A DNA stretch of 64,000 bases, from positions 18,506,143 through 18,570,142 of the forward strand of contig NW_004955433.1 of the NCBI RefSeq assembly GCF_000276665.1, read 5' to 3'. Positions 12,815 to 23,360 of the stretch are shown here, in pieces; position 1 is the first letter of the stretch, and each line of letters opens with the position of its first letter. The notes under the pieces were generated by a model that saw nothing but the letters and a program-made list of their open reading frames with translations, made no database searches and was not told the DNA's origin. The position numbers and the translations under genes were made by a program. This DNA is from Chinchilla lanigera. Its lineage: Eukaryota; Chordata; Mammalia; Rodentia; Chinchillidae.

Positions 12815-13234
12815 GGCCCAAGGTAGCCAGGAGTATCAGTGCTACAACCTGAAAGTTGCATTCCCTTGAAATTTCCTCTGCAAAACTAATTAGTCTGCTA
12901 CCCTTAATCTCAATCTTCTGAAAAGTTTTTGGACATGAGCAAAACATGTACAAATTTTCAGCCAGCAACAGCACACATGTTTTCTAGTCCAATTGCCTAT
13001 GAAGTCTTTGTTCCCACTTGACATCTCCTGAGGTTAGCCTTTATGGTATACATTTTTATTAGCATTCTGGTCTTCTGAAGCTCAACCAGGATCATCCATC
13101 AAACTTGGCTTACAACATTCTAAGGCTTCTACAGCTGCAGTCTACAAATTATTCCTTTGAACCAAATCCAAAAGCTTCTATACCACAACGTCAGGTACAA
13201 ACACAGCAACGGTCCCACTTCGCTAGTATAAGTT
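12815..13234 (-). mobile_element. MaLR internal fragment, reverse
   Basis: This stretch resembles reverse-strand MaLR internal sequence as it lies next to an LTR: CTTCTGAAGCTCAACCAGGA, then CTTACAACATTCTAAGG, then CAAACACAGCAACGGTCCCA just before the LTR edge. Together with the LTR at 13235-13628 it forms the 5' part of a reverse-orientation MaLR. No second LTR of this element is visible below 12815, so it is truncated. The call rests on recalled family structure. Confidence 0.6.
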
Positions 13235-13628
13235 TGTATCTTGGTTAGCTTTCCATTGCAGGGACACAATACCCAACATCCACAACTTAAAAAAAAAAAA
13301 AAAAAAAAAGGTTTATTTTTGACTCACTATTTCTGTTCATTTGTTCATTCCAAAGCAGAAAGAGTATATGGTAGAAGGGTATGGAGGAGGAAAAGTTTTT
13401 TTAGCACAACAGGGAGAAAGCAGGAGAGGAAAGGAGGAACCAAGGAAAGAGATACACCCTTCCAGGGTACTCTCTCAGTGACTCTCCTCTTCAGGCCAAG
13501 TCCCACCTCCTATCAGAACTGAGCTACTGGATTCATTGATGGATAAAACCACTGATGAGTAGAGTATGCTATATCCAATCACCTTCCACATATAAGACAA
13601 CTTTGGGGGACATTTTTAAACCATAACA
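13235..13628 (-). mobile_element. MaLR LTR (5' LTR of a truncated reverse element)
   Basis: Begins TGTATCTTGGTTAGC and ends ...AACCATAACA, so on the reverse strand it runs TGTTATGG...ATACA. GGTTTATTTTTGACTCAC (from about 13310) is the reverse of the LTR polyadenylation region. An A run at 13289-13309 lies within it. The frame 13241-13522 translates the A run and purine-rich parts and is not a gene. Confidence 0.8.
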
Positions 13629-14655
13629 GTGCTGATCAGCAGAACATTCTGTGATGAAGGCAATGGCCTAAATATGAGCACTAGAAATGTGATCTTTTGA
13701 TTGTGGAATCAATGATTTCAATTTTATATGATTTTGAAAATTTTAAACTTAAATAACCACATATGGCTAGTGAGCTACAGAGCTTTAGAAAAGGACAGAT
13801 TGGAATCAAAGTGACACATCTTCAAATGTCCATGTTTTTAACTGTAGTGCATCAATTAAATGATGGAAAAGAGTCTATTTTAAATGGCTCCATTTATTAT
13901 TCTTCTGAGGCTCTCTGTTCCCCCTTAGACACAGAGGAAGCTCTCAGTGTCATAGAGTACAAATAATTCCACCCAATATTTCTATTTCAGCTCCTGAGGG
14001 GTACCTTGTGATTTCCCCCTTGCTCACAGCTTGCAGAATTAATAGAGAAGAAGAAATGCATTTGCTTTCTAAGACACTTAGCCGTGCTGGTAATGGGTTT
14101 AGTACCAAAGACCTCCTTTAAATTATGAAGAGGTTGCATGTAAAACTGTCTCTTTCCAGTTGATTGTTAATTTATGGCATCATTATAAGTGACAACAAAT
14201 AGCTTCTCTGGGATGGCAAAAATGCAATTAGATTGTCACAGACTGTCAGATGTTATGTCGGGTGTGATTTTAATGCACTTTACATAAGCTTCCATGCTAA
14301 TAATAATAATAGAAACAGAATTCACTGTTTTCTTTTAAGGAAGTAGGATTAATCTGAGCAGATTCTATTACGTTCAGAGTGGGGGTTGCAGCAAGGAAGG
14401 GACAATATTGGGATCCTCAAGATTCTCCTCTTTTTAACGCTTGTGTCTCCTAGGAGTACCATAAATACTTTAAGTGATCACAATTAATCACAAAATAACA
14501 ATCTTTTAAAAATAGAATCTCAGTATGAATATATTAAATTTGTCCCCTTTTCTTGGGTAATCTCACTAGTTAGTAGGTATTTATCCCAATCTTTTTCTCA
14601 ATATATATTTGAAATTCTTTAAGATGTTTCAACTCTGGTCTAGATCATTAGTTAA
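13629..14655. other. Repeat-free DNA, possible conserved non-coding segment
   Basis: No repeat or gene recognised. The part at about 14150-14350 is less simple in composition than its surroundings and contains several homeodomain-like and TALE-like motifs (see findings). The frame 13763-13966 has no domain. Confidence 0.4.
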
Positions 14656-14670
14656 AGAGAGACACAACTC

Positions 14671-14771
14671 GGGGCTGGGGATTTAGCTCAGCGGCAAAGT
14701 GCCTGCCTGGCAAGCTCAAGGTCATGAGTTCAGTTCCTGGTACTGGAGAAAAACCAAAAAAAAAAAGAGAG
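14671..14771 (+). mobile_element. ID-type SINE (forward)
   Basis: Full-length body from GGGGCTGGGG with the A-box region TAGCTCAGCGG and the B-box region GAGTTCAGTTCC, then an A-rich tail passing into GAGAGA. Perfect 14-bp target duplication AGAGAGACACAACT at 14656-14669 and 14772-14785. Confidence 0.95.
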
Positions 14772-14820
14772 AGAGAGACACAACTGATGTTTTAAAATGG
14801 TCTCTGAGAATTTCAAAGAC

Positions 14821-14905
14821 GGGGCTGGGGATTTAGCTCAGCGGCAAAGCGTTTGCCTGGCAAGTGCAAGGTCGTGAGTTTGGTTCCTGGTACCGGAGAA
14901 AAACC

Positions 14906-14931
<26 letters not shown>
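14821..14931 (+). mobile_element. ID-type SINE (forward), young-looking
   Basis: Same family and orientation as the copy 150 bp upstream, ending in a nearly pure A tract of more than 25 bases. Perfect 15-bp target duplication GAGAATTTCAAAGAC at 14806-14820 and 14932-14946. The different duplications show that the two copies inserted independently. Confidence 0.95.
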
Positions 14932-14936
<5 letters not shown>

Positions 14937-14946
14937 TTTCAAAGAC

Positions 14947-15941
14947 TTAGAATATGAGTATGAGGAGGCTGAATGTCCGTAGATGCACACTTCTGCAAAA
15001 GTTGACACATTGAATGTGGCACAGATGCATGCACTGTTGAGCCCATGACTTATTCTGAGAAGCACACTCTGATGACAAAAAAATTACCTCTATGATCTTT
15101 GGAAGGAGCAAAAGCCCAACTGCAGCATATGGTTGAATGCTATGATTGTTGATCAGTTTGGTTAATGCATTTCTTTACTGACAAATACATATAACTAAGC
15201 ATATGCAAGAAAATCACATACTGGGATAAAAAGTTTTCCAATGTTCTCTAAGTGCTGTTAGACTAAGTCAACATATTAGAGTACCATTTTGAACAAACCA
15301 CTCTAAAGGTAGAAAAGATATTCTTTATTTTCCAAAAACTGGTCACATTGAGAAACCCACAACTCTTGAGGACACTGGCAAGAACCATAAATATCTTGGT
15401 TGTTCTTGTGAAGAGATCGCACTGATAAAAGCCCAATTCTTCTCAGCTGATGTCTTCCTAGGAGTATTCAGGAAACCTCTAAATAATCAGTCTAGGTGAA
15501 GACACTTTGTTCCTATTAGTTCATATTTCTGTTATTGATTTGTGACAGATTTTGAGATGTCTCCTCAAATAATTTTTGTTTTCAAAAAAAAGAAGGGTAA
15601 TAAATATATTTCACTTTCAATACATTTTGAGTCTAATTTCTTCTCCAGAGAAATGGATGAGAATAAAGTGTCAGACTTCATTATCTGGATTGATTTAGTT
15701 CATCCCATGGACATTTTCTAAGCAGCTATGATGTGCCAGGTCCTGAGCCAAAGTGTGACACACCTGCTATACAGATATGCTTTCTGTTTGCAGGTAGCTC
15801 TTAGCAAGTATACTGTTTTAAGAGGTGATCCCAACTTTTTTCTGGCATTATCCTTAAGAATGTGGACTAAAAACTTCTATTGCTTATAAATAGTTAAGTA
15901 CTTATCAAATATTTCATATGAATATATTGCAAATGATGCAA
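14947..15941. other. Unassigned DNA
   Basis: No gene or named repeat. The minus-strand frame 14838-15065 runs across the SINE tail and is an artefact. Confidence 0.5.
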
Positions 15942-15946
15942 GCTAC

Positions 15947-16346
15947 TGTCTTAGTTACTTTTCTCTCATTGCTGAGACAAAATACCCAACGCCCAAAATG
16001 AAGGAAGGAAAGGTTTATTTAGCTTACAGTTTGTGGAGGTTTCAGTCCATACTTGGCTGGTTCCGAGGCAGAAGGTAGCAAAGCAACAAGAGCAAAGGGG
16101 GGAATGGTAGCTGAACAGCAAAGGAGCCAGAGCAAAAGGGAGGAATGGCAGCAAGCAGCTTCTTTCCCTGCCTTACATTGTAAACAGGCTACCCCCACCT
16201 AAGGGGCGTATAGCTCTCACATAATTTCCATGCCCTCCTCTTCCACAGGCTCAGGATGTACACAAAGTAAGCACCCTGGCTTCCTGCTGAGTCACTCAGC
16301 CAAACCTCTAGACTCCCCAAGTTGACACAATGTATCAACCATAACA
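15947..16346 (-). mobile_element. Solo MaLR-type LTR, reverse
   Basis: 400 bp from TGTCTTAGTTACTTTTCTCT to ...ATCAACCATAACA. It is flanked by a perfect 5-bp duplication GCTAC (15942-15946 and 16347-16351), the signature of LTR retroelement integration. With one LTR only, it is a solo LTR left by recombination between two LTRs. The end nearest 16346 is shared with the LTR at 28520-29171. Confidence 0.9.
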
Positions 16347-16418
16347 GCTACCAAGAAACATATACTTCTCTGGAGAGTGTAACTAATGTCCAAGTCCTTT
16401 GTCTCTGATGATCACTTT

Positions 16419-16515
16419 TATTTTATTTTATTTTATTTTTTTGGTACCATGAGTTGAACTCAGGACCTTGCACTTGCCAGGCAGGCACTTGGACCACTGA
16501 ACCATAGCCATGGCA
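16419..16515 (-). mobile_element. ID-like SINE, diverged (reverse)
   Basis: A TTTTA-rich tail is followed by GGTACCATGAGTTGAACTCA and CTTGCCAGGCAGGCACTTG, the reverse of an ID body. Its 5' end is worn. Target duplication GATGATCACTTT at 16407-16418 and GATGACCACTTT at 16516-16527. Confidence 0.85.
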
Positions 16516-16527
16516 GATGACCACTTT

Positions 16528-18500
16528 TTGCTGAGTTCTAAACTCAGTTATCCAAACTTAGTTACCTCAAAGTGAGTATATGTAAAACACTACTTGATTT
16601 CTATTCTTTAAGCATCTTCTTCCCTTCGCCTTCATTCAGTAAATGCATCTCACTTAATTAATTGATTCAGAATGTCTTCAATTATTTTCTCTTCCTTTCT
16701 TCATAACCTATATCTTATTCTTCATCAGATTATTCCCATCGTGGTTTGAAACCATCCGCTCTTCTCCACTTTCAGTGCCACTTTTCCCAATTTGAGCCGC
16801 TATAAAAATCTCCTTAAGGGCCTTTCCTGCCTACCCTTGCCTGCCCGTGAACCATTCAACATATAGTAAAAATCCAAATGATTTTCAAAAGACAATCATC
16901 TCTGAAAAACAATTTAGTCATCTTCTATTGGATTCTTATTTACAGTTCAAACCTAAACTATGACTCAAATGACCATCAATTGATCACCAAATACACAACT
17001 GTGGTGTTATTCTCTTCAGAGTTAACTCATAGGTTCCTTGCTGTTCATACTTTTTAAGTCTTTTTATTTAGTTAACTGCTTCTTAACAGCATGTAAGTCT
17101 TCTCAGTAGACCCTTAATTGACAAGTCCAATAAAAAATATAGTCTCTATTATTACTCTATTGCTTCATCTGTTTATTTCCATCTTTGGATATCTCACTGT
17201 AGAAAATTACTTTATTCACATGAATAGCTTTTATAATATAAATGTAAATTCTGTAGGGATCAACCATAATACATTTTGATTTGCTATATCTCCAGAACCT
17301 AAATATGATGGGACACCTAATAGATTCCCAATAAATACATTTTGAAAGTCAAATGAAGAGGTCTTTGGCCACAAAGAACATGTTAGACTATTTGAACTGT
17401 GATGGGCAGAGGTTACTATGACAGAGATCTTCTAATTTTTCCTCCTTTTGGAGAAATTTCACAAGCAGACAGTTGTCTCTCCAGAAGAAGACATATCCTT
17501 GCTGCTGAGCTTTCCCGGACAAAGCACATGCTCTAAATGGACTGCTTGATGTTCAGTAATTTCACAGCTCTCCAGGGGAAGTTTAAAGACTTTCATTCAA
17601 ACAAGTCACCTCACAAATTAATTTGCTAGTTTTAAATCTTCATCAATGTAAATTGCTGTATACAGTAAACATATACAGAGGAGTGCTCCGGTTTCCCTCT
17701 GCTCTATCTAAACAGAGGCAGTGTGAGATGCAAGCTTTGCAAATAGACACAACCTCAATAGGAAATGACTGTGAACTCATTTACGTACTATGACAGCCAT
17801 TGTTGATTTCCAATCACCTTGTTTAGAAATTCTGTATAGTTTTTATTGTTTTTTGTTGCTTTGTTTTTGACTTTGTATGTTTTTGTGTTTATTCTTCTTT
17901 AAAATAGTAAATAAATAAATAAATAAATGAGTTGAATACTCTTCCTTAAGAGTGGTGAATTTTCCTTTGGGGGGGGAATAAAACACCACACACTTACTCA
18001 AAAAGTGATTAAAAATTCCCTATATACATTTACTGCCAGTGAGATCAACTGCAATTCCCAGAATAACCCCAAAACAGAGAACTTGGCAGGATAGTTTGTT
18101 ACAGGAAAATTTTAAACAACTAGAACATAACACTCATGAGCTTGGGCAGCAACGTCTACACGCAAGTTGTTCAGTGTTGACTGCTTCAAAGGGCACAAGT
18201 CATCAAGGGAAGATGGAACCATTTTGTATGTTTCATTTGAGTGAAGTATATACATCACTTTCTAGTTCAGGATCCGCAGGGGCAAGCAAACTAAAGACAG
18301 ATGCAGAAAGTTAAAGAGAAATTGTCTTCATCTCTAAATGGCAGAGCATACTTTTTCCAAATACAATCCTCTAATTTTGACGTTATGCTTTTCTAATAAT
18401 GTTTAGTGTCACTATTTGTATTAAATCCTCATAACAAATATTATCTACCAATGTATCAGAAGTCTTTCTTTTCAAATTTCCAACTTTGTCAGAAGAGCAA
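16528..18500. other. Unassigned DNA with one weak L2-like relic
   Basis: No gene found. About 17260-17345 (CTCCAGAACCTAAATATG, later CCCAATAAATACATTTTGAA) resembles the 3' end of an L2 relic. An AAAT microsatellite lies at 17908-17929. The frame 18039-18314 (91 codons) shows no domain and no splice context that I can support. Confidence 0.45.
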
Positions 18501-18770
18501 TTTTCTTTTCTTTTTTTTTTCAGTAGTACATGTTTGCAGTTCATGCAGTTTTCACTCAACTTGGGGAGTGGTGACAAACACTATAATGCTATATGCTATA
18601 AATAGCAACATCCCCTCCCTCTCTCCTCCTCTGATTCCCCTATCCTATTCTTTATTCTAGTGATATTATTAATCTTACCTTATGTTATGGCATATAATGT
18701 TTACATTAATCAAGGTTACTAGGTTCCTGTGCATGGTGTATCTTTATTCGACTTATTGATGCGTTTTGAT
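18501..18770 (-). mobile_element. LINE-1 3' UTR end, reverse
   Basis: T-rich start (reverse A tail), then TAGTACATGTTTGCAG, a GGGGAGTGG block, and a pyrimidine-rich run (CCCCTCCCTCTCTCCTCCTC). The same order of blocks occurs at 20023-20240 and 58166-58290, so the three are copies of one retroelement 3' end. A polypurine tract near the tail fits L1 3' UTRs. No ORF2 sequence is attached. Confidence 0.6.
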
Positions 18771-18774
18771 TAGG

Positions 18775-18848
18775 GTGTGTATGTGGGTGTGTGTTTGTGT
18801 GTGCATGTGTGTGTATGTGTGTGTGGGTATATATATATATATATATAC
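18775..18848. repeat. (TG)n/(TA)n microsatellite
   Basis: TG-rich tract with TATG and GGG interruptions, followed by a pure TA run. Confidence 0.95.
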
Positions 18849-18864
18849 TTGTGTATAGGTATAT

Positions 18865-19330
18865 GTTGAATGTGTGCAATGGAATAGTATTAAACTAAAA
18901 ACCAGAACAAAACATGTCATTTGAGGCAGCATAGATAAACCTAAAGGACCTAATGATATGGGAAGAAAAGACAGACACATAAAGACAAATACAACATCAT
19001 CTCACTCATATGTAAATTCAAAGCAGTTCAGTTGCTCTTATTAAAATGGAGAGTCAATTAGTGATGACCTGAAATGGGATGAGTGGGATGAAGGAAGAAA
19101 TAGGAAAATGTGGTTAACTAGATCAAAGTTACAGTTACAGCCCTCTTCAGTTCTAGTTTCTTATGCTAGTGCCTAAAAGCAGTGGCTATAGCTAATAATA
19201 AGCTGTTGTGTATTTCAAAATAGCTAGAAGACAGGATTTTGAATGTTATCCATGCACAAATAAAAGAAAATGTTTGAGGTGGTAGGTATGATGATTACTC
19301 TGATTTCATCATTGTAGGTAGAAAGAGGCC
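18865..19330 (+). mobile_element. Old LINE-1 3' end (forward)
   Basis: CAATGGAATAGTATTAAACT matches the late ORF2 block encoding the conserved 'WNTM..' to 'MWNS'-like end region. It is followed by GGACCTAATGATATGGGAAG and CTCACTCATATGTAAATTCA. Then come 3' UTR blocks (CAAAATAGCTAGAAGACAGG, AATGTTTGAGGTGGTAGGTA) of the L1MA/MB type. Diverged and non-functional. Confidence 0.75.
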
Positions 19331-20022
19331 ATTTTAATTTTGAATTTAATTTTGAACTGTAATCAATTAGTAATACTCACTTAGTAAACTTTCAGGTTAC
19401 ATACCCCAAAATAAATCATCCAATGATTATCCTATTTTTCAAAGAAAGAAACTGAAGTTCAGACAAATGTAGACATTTACATAAGAAATAAACATGAATC
19501 TCTTTGTTATTAAATGCACTTTTTCTTTAGTCACCCTTTCAGAGGTAGAAACCATAATTTATACCTAAGAAAAATGAGCACCAAATAAATTTTAATGGAT
19601 AATTTTAATGGATAATGAATAATTATAATAATACATTGGATGTATATTAAATTAGTGAATTTAGTAAGCACATAATAAATGACAGTCTATACAATTTACT
19701 ATTTCCCTATTTATTTTGGAATTATTTTCTCTCTTCAGTTAAAAGCACCATCATTTTTCCACTTCTATTTTCATGGAAGTCTTTATTTTTGTAAATTTTA
19801 GTAATTAATTTGAAACCACTGGAGATACTTAGTGTTGTTTGTTTTTGATCAGTTAGTCTTATTTAAGATGTAAATATATTATCCCTAATTCCCAGGGATT
19901 TTACATTGTCTTTGAAAGTTGTGTTTTGGCATTTTACTTCACAGAAACGAATCATTTTTAATAGCACAAATTCTTGCTAAATAACGGAATGATCTATGTA
20001 TTTAATAATTGCAAAATTATGA
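19331..20022. other. Unassigned AT-rich DNA
   Basis: Nothing recognised apart from a small tandem TTTTAATGGATAA pair near 19588-19615 and a very weak MIR-like stretch around 19420-19480. Confidence 0.4.
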
Positions 20023-20240
20023 GTTTTTATTTTTCTTAGTACACGCTTGCAGTACATAATGATTACATTCATCCTGGGGAATGGCTACATGTACAGGTCA
20101 CATCTTAATTGGATTTTCGTCCTCTTCCTCTCCCTTCTTTTCCTCCTCCTTCCATTCCTTCGCCTCCTTCCATCCCTTGGTCTCCTTCCCTTTTGCAAAA
20201 GAACTACCTACTGTCTCCTGTTACTTACCATTTACTAAAT
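20023..20240 (-). mobile_element. LINE-1 3' UTR end, reverse
   Basis: Second copy of the 3' end described at 18501. A T-rich tail is followed by TAGTACACGCTTGCAGTACA, CCTGGGGAATGGCTACATGT and a long pyrimidine tract (20119-20190). Open frames 20047-20263 are translations of the pyrimidine tract (Leu/Ser/Phe-rich) and not genes. Confidence 0.6.
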
Positions 20241-20306
20241 ATCTATATCTAGAAAAAAGTTAGAAGCAACAAAACATGTCATATTTTTATGTATTAAGCA
20301 GAAATT

Positions 20307-20437
20307 GAGCTAGGTGTGGTGGCACATGCCTCTAATTCTAGCCCTCGGGAGGCTGAGGAAGGAGGCTCACCACGAGTTTGAGGCCAGCCTGGACTACATA
20401 GTAAGACCTGCCTCACAAAACAAAACAAAACAAAAAC
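20307..20437 (+). mobile_element. B1-like SINE (forward)
   Basis: 7SL-derived monomer. It has GAGCTAGGTGTGGTGGCACA (A-box area), GGGAGGCTGAGGAAGGAGGC, GAGTTTGAGGCCAGCCTGGA (B-box area) and an A-rich AAAAC-repeat tail. Frames on both strands across it are SINE translations. Confidence 0.92.
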
Positions 20438-20750
20438 ACAAATTACTTTTGTCAAGTATAATGAAAATGTGTTATAACATAACCATCCTTTGGTATTTAT
20501 AACAATCAAAATTAGTTATTAGAAAGGACTATTCCAAAGTAGAAATTTCATGAAAGCAAAAATTGTTCCACTTCTGAAACTTCAAATTCTGTTTCTGAAA
20601 TCAAAGATTTTTTTTTTTCTCCATTGAGTTTTTTTCCACTGCAAAAGGGTCCATGTCTAGTATGGTAGCCAACATTTACATATGTCTGTTCAGTAGTTGA
20701 GTTACAGTACATTCATATTGAGTTGTAAGATAAAGGTAGCATATATACTG

Positions 20751-20932
20751 TTTTTTAAACATTTTAAAATATGAATAAATTTGATGTAATATGAACAATT
20801 TTTTATTATTTTATAAACAAAATATGAAAATTTTTTATGTTGATTATGTATTGAATGAGAGAATACACACTGGTTTTTAAACATTATAAAATATGAACAA
20901 TTTTTATATTGATTATGTATTGAATGAGAGAA
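20751..20932. repeat. Imperfect tandem duplication of AT-rich unit
   Basis: The blocks TTTTTAAACATT.TAAAATATGAA and TTGATTATGTATTGAATGAG occur twice (20752-20862 and 20873-20932). The second copy lacks about 50 internal bases. It is probably a slippage or local duplication product and has no sign of coding. Confidence 0.75.
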
Positions 20933-23284
20933 ATTTTCATGCTTTGGGTTATATAGTCTTAAAATAAATTTTACCTGTTACTTTTTACTTCTATATTGCT
21001 ACTAAGACATTTAGGAATTCTTACATGGCTCATATAGAAAGTAAATATTTAGAAATGTACCTGGACATTGTAAATTTGGAATCATTATGTTTACCATGTA
21101 TGAAAACACTTCAAGTGATAAAGCTGAAATTTAGTTTTCAATTTACTTCAATAAAAATGTATTGTGAGATGTCAGCAAAGAATATTTTCAGTAATTCTGG
21201 AGTAATATGTACCTAGTAAGGAGACATTTTTACATCTTGCAGAATTGTACAGGGTATAAGGAAAATAAGGAAACTTATCCTAAATTTAATAATTAGACCA
21301 TGAGGAAGGCAGGGGATATGAACCTGGCACTTTAATATATTTTATGACATGATGATAAATTTCTGTTCTCTAATTCTCTGAGATATTTGATATAAGGGAA
21401 GATTCACAAGAAAAGAGCCTCTAAACCAACAGCAACAAAAGGAAAAACTCTATGTAGAGTATATTTTGGCTGAATGCACTTTTTGTTTAAAAAAGTAAAT
21501 TTGATGTAATTAATATAGCTAGACTAGTATATTCTGGTGACTGGTTTTCCCCTTCTGATTTATATTTACAGGTAAGTGTATATTATTTTTTATACCATCT
21601 ATACTGAAAATTCATTATACTTATCGTCAAATGTATGTTTTTCAACTGTCTTCAAAGTTTCTAATATTAGCCAGCAACCAGTAGGAGAACTGCAGCAATT
21701 TCATTCTAAAGAAACCAAGACCTATGAAGAGAATGACATTTCTCAGTGAATATTGCCAAGATATTAAATTTTTGCCACTACTAAATTTTTCCCTATAATG
21801 ACTTGCATGATCCAATGTGACGAGCAGAGATAGACAGTAGGAAGAGCCTGAGGTTTTGTCCATACAGTGTGCCCCTCAGTAACTTGGCAAATATTTCCCC
21901 CTTTATTTATTTATTTTTTTTAACATAAGCACCACAAGTAGATTTGGCTGTCCCCCTAGGGAACTGAATTTGACTCTAATTTGCATTGTGATGATCTAGG
22001 TTGTTTTCCCTGCATAAGGGCAAATACAAACCTTCTAACCTATGATGCAATGAGCTGTCTGGGTAATTTCTATAAAAACAGACCTCAGAAGGGTTAAGAT
22101 TGTCTTTGTTATTTCCTGAGAAAAATAAAATAGATCTCAGTAGAGCTTTTGGCAAAAGGATTTGAGGTCAAAAGAAAAGTTCAAAAGCAGAATAAAAGTA
22201 AATTCAGTGCTTTCTATGGGAAATATGGAAAGGAATTTTTATCTAAATGGATATAATATATTTTCAAATAGAAAATATAGATTTCCCTGAGCATTTGAGT
22301 AGGAAAATTGAAAGAGTAAATGAGGAGTCAAAGTCATCACAAATAAGAAGGAGACAGTTCACTTGGAGAATATTAATGGAAGGAAAATACATGGAATAGA
22401 TCAGAAATTGGTGTGCAAACAAGCAAGCACTACTCACAAAATATAGCCAGATGCACCTGAAGGCACTAAATATTGAGAGTGCTGAGAAAAGTACTTACCA
22501 GGGAACCAAGAGGATTTTCTGTGAAGTTAAAATGACAGTTTCTGAATGGCACTTGTGACATAAAAATGTCTCTTACATAATGTCACAATAGAGGGTGTTT
22601 TTTTTTTTTTTAATCAATATAAGATTTGCTTGGAATATTGACTTCACACATTCAAACAGCCTTGACAGTTGAATCTTTTAAAATACTCAAATCAGCAATT
22701 AGAATTCTTTGAAGGAGTCCTCACTACATAGTTAACTTACATGTATTTTAGTCAATCATTAATTGAACAAATATATACAAGCTAGTCACTTTGAGTCAGT
22801 TATGTGGAACTTAAAATATAATGATAAACAATACATAGTTTTTTTCTTCTTATAAAACCTGGCATGAAGAAATAATATAAAATAACCAGAGCTAGTGATT
22901 TTGTGACTATGGGCATGGTGATATGAAGGAAAGGTGCACCACACATGTCTTAAAGTTCAGTGATATCTCCCATAAGAAAAGGGGCTGCAGGTAAGGATTG
23001 AAAATATGAACAGAAAGTAACCATGGGAGTAGATGTGGTGGATGAACAGAATGTTCTAGGTTGCACGGAGAGCAAATGGGAAGACTCCAATATGGGAGGA
23101 TGTGATGTTGTAGTGAAACAAACTAATACAGTTTCAGGAGAGAGGAGTGAGAGTGGGAAGGAGAACAAGAAGGTGAAAAAAAGATTAGGATAAAACATAG
23201 TTAAGATTTGTTCAGTTTATGCTATGCACAATGAAATCAGAAAGATTAAGCCTGATTTTGAAAGATAAAGATGTGAAATTTACC
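20933..23284. other. Unassigned DNA
   Basis: No gene recognised. The stretch 21900-22110 contains an ATTTGCAT octamer and reads as complex single-copy sequence. Bases 22920-23170 (AGAATGTTCTAGGTTGCACG and surrounding purine-rich text) may be an ancient L2-type relic. Frames of 63-82 codons (21025-21216, 21642-21863, 22950-23198) have no domains. Confidence 0.4.
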
Positions 23285-23360
23285 AAATAATGATCACTAA
23301 TAGGTATTCAGCACTTACTAAATGATTTTGCACAGCTTATCTCATTTAATGAGTTGATGG
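23285..23360 (-). repeat. MIR relic (probable)
   Basis: TTCAGCACTTACTAAATG followed by CTTATCTCATTTAATGAG follows the reverse-oriented MIR order (GAGCACTTACTATGTG... TTATCTCATTTAATCC). Confidence 0.5.

Noticed and set aside
14671..14760. tRNA-like sequence with A-box and B-box
   Set aside because: It is an ID SINE with target duplication and A tail, and not a tRNA gene; the same applies to the other ID copies.
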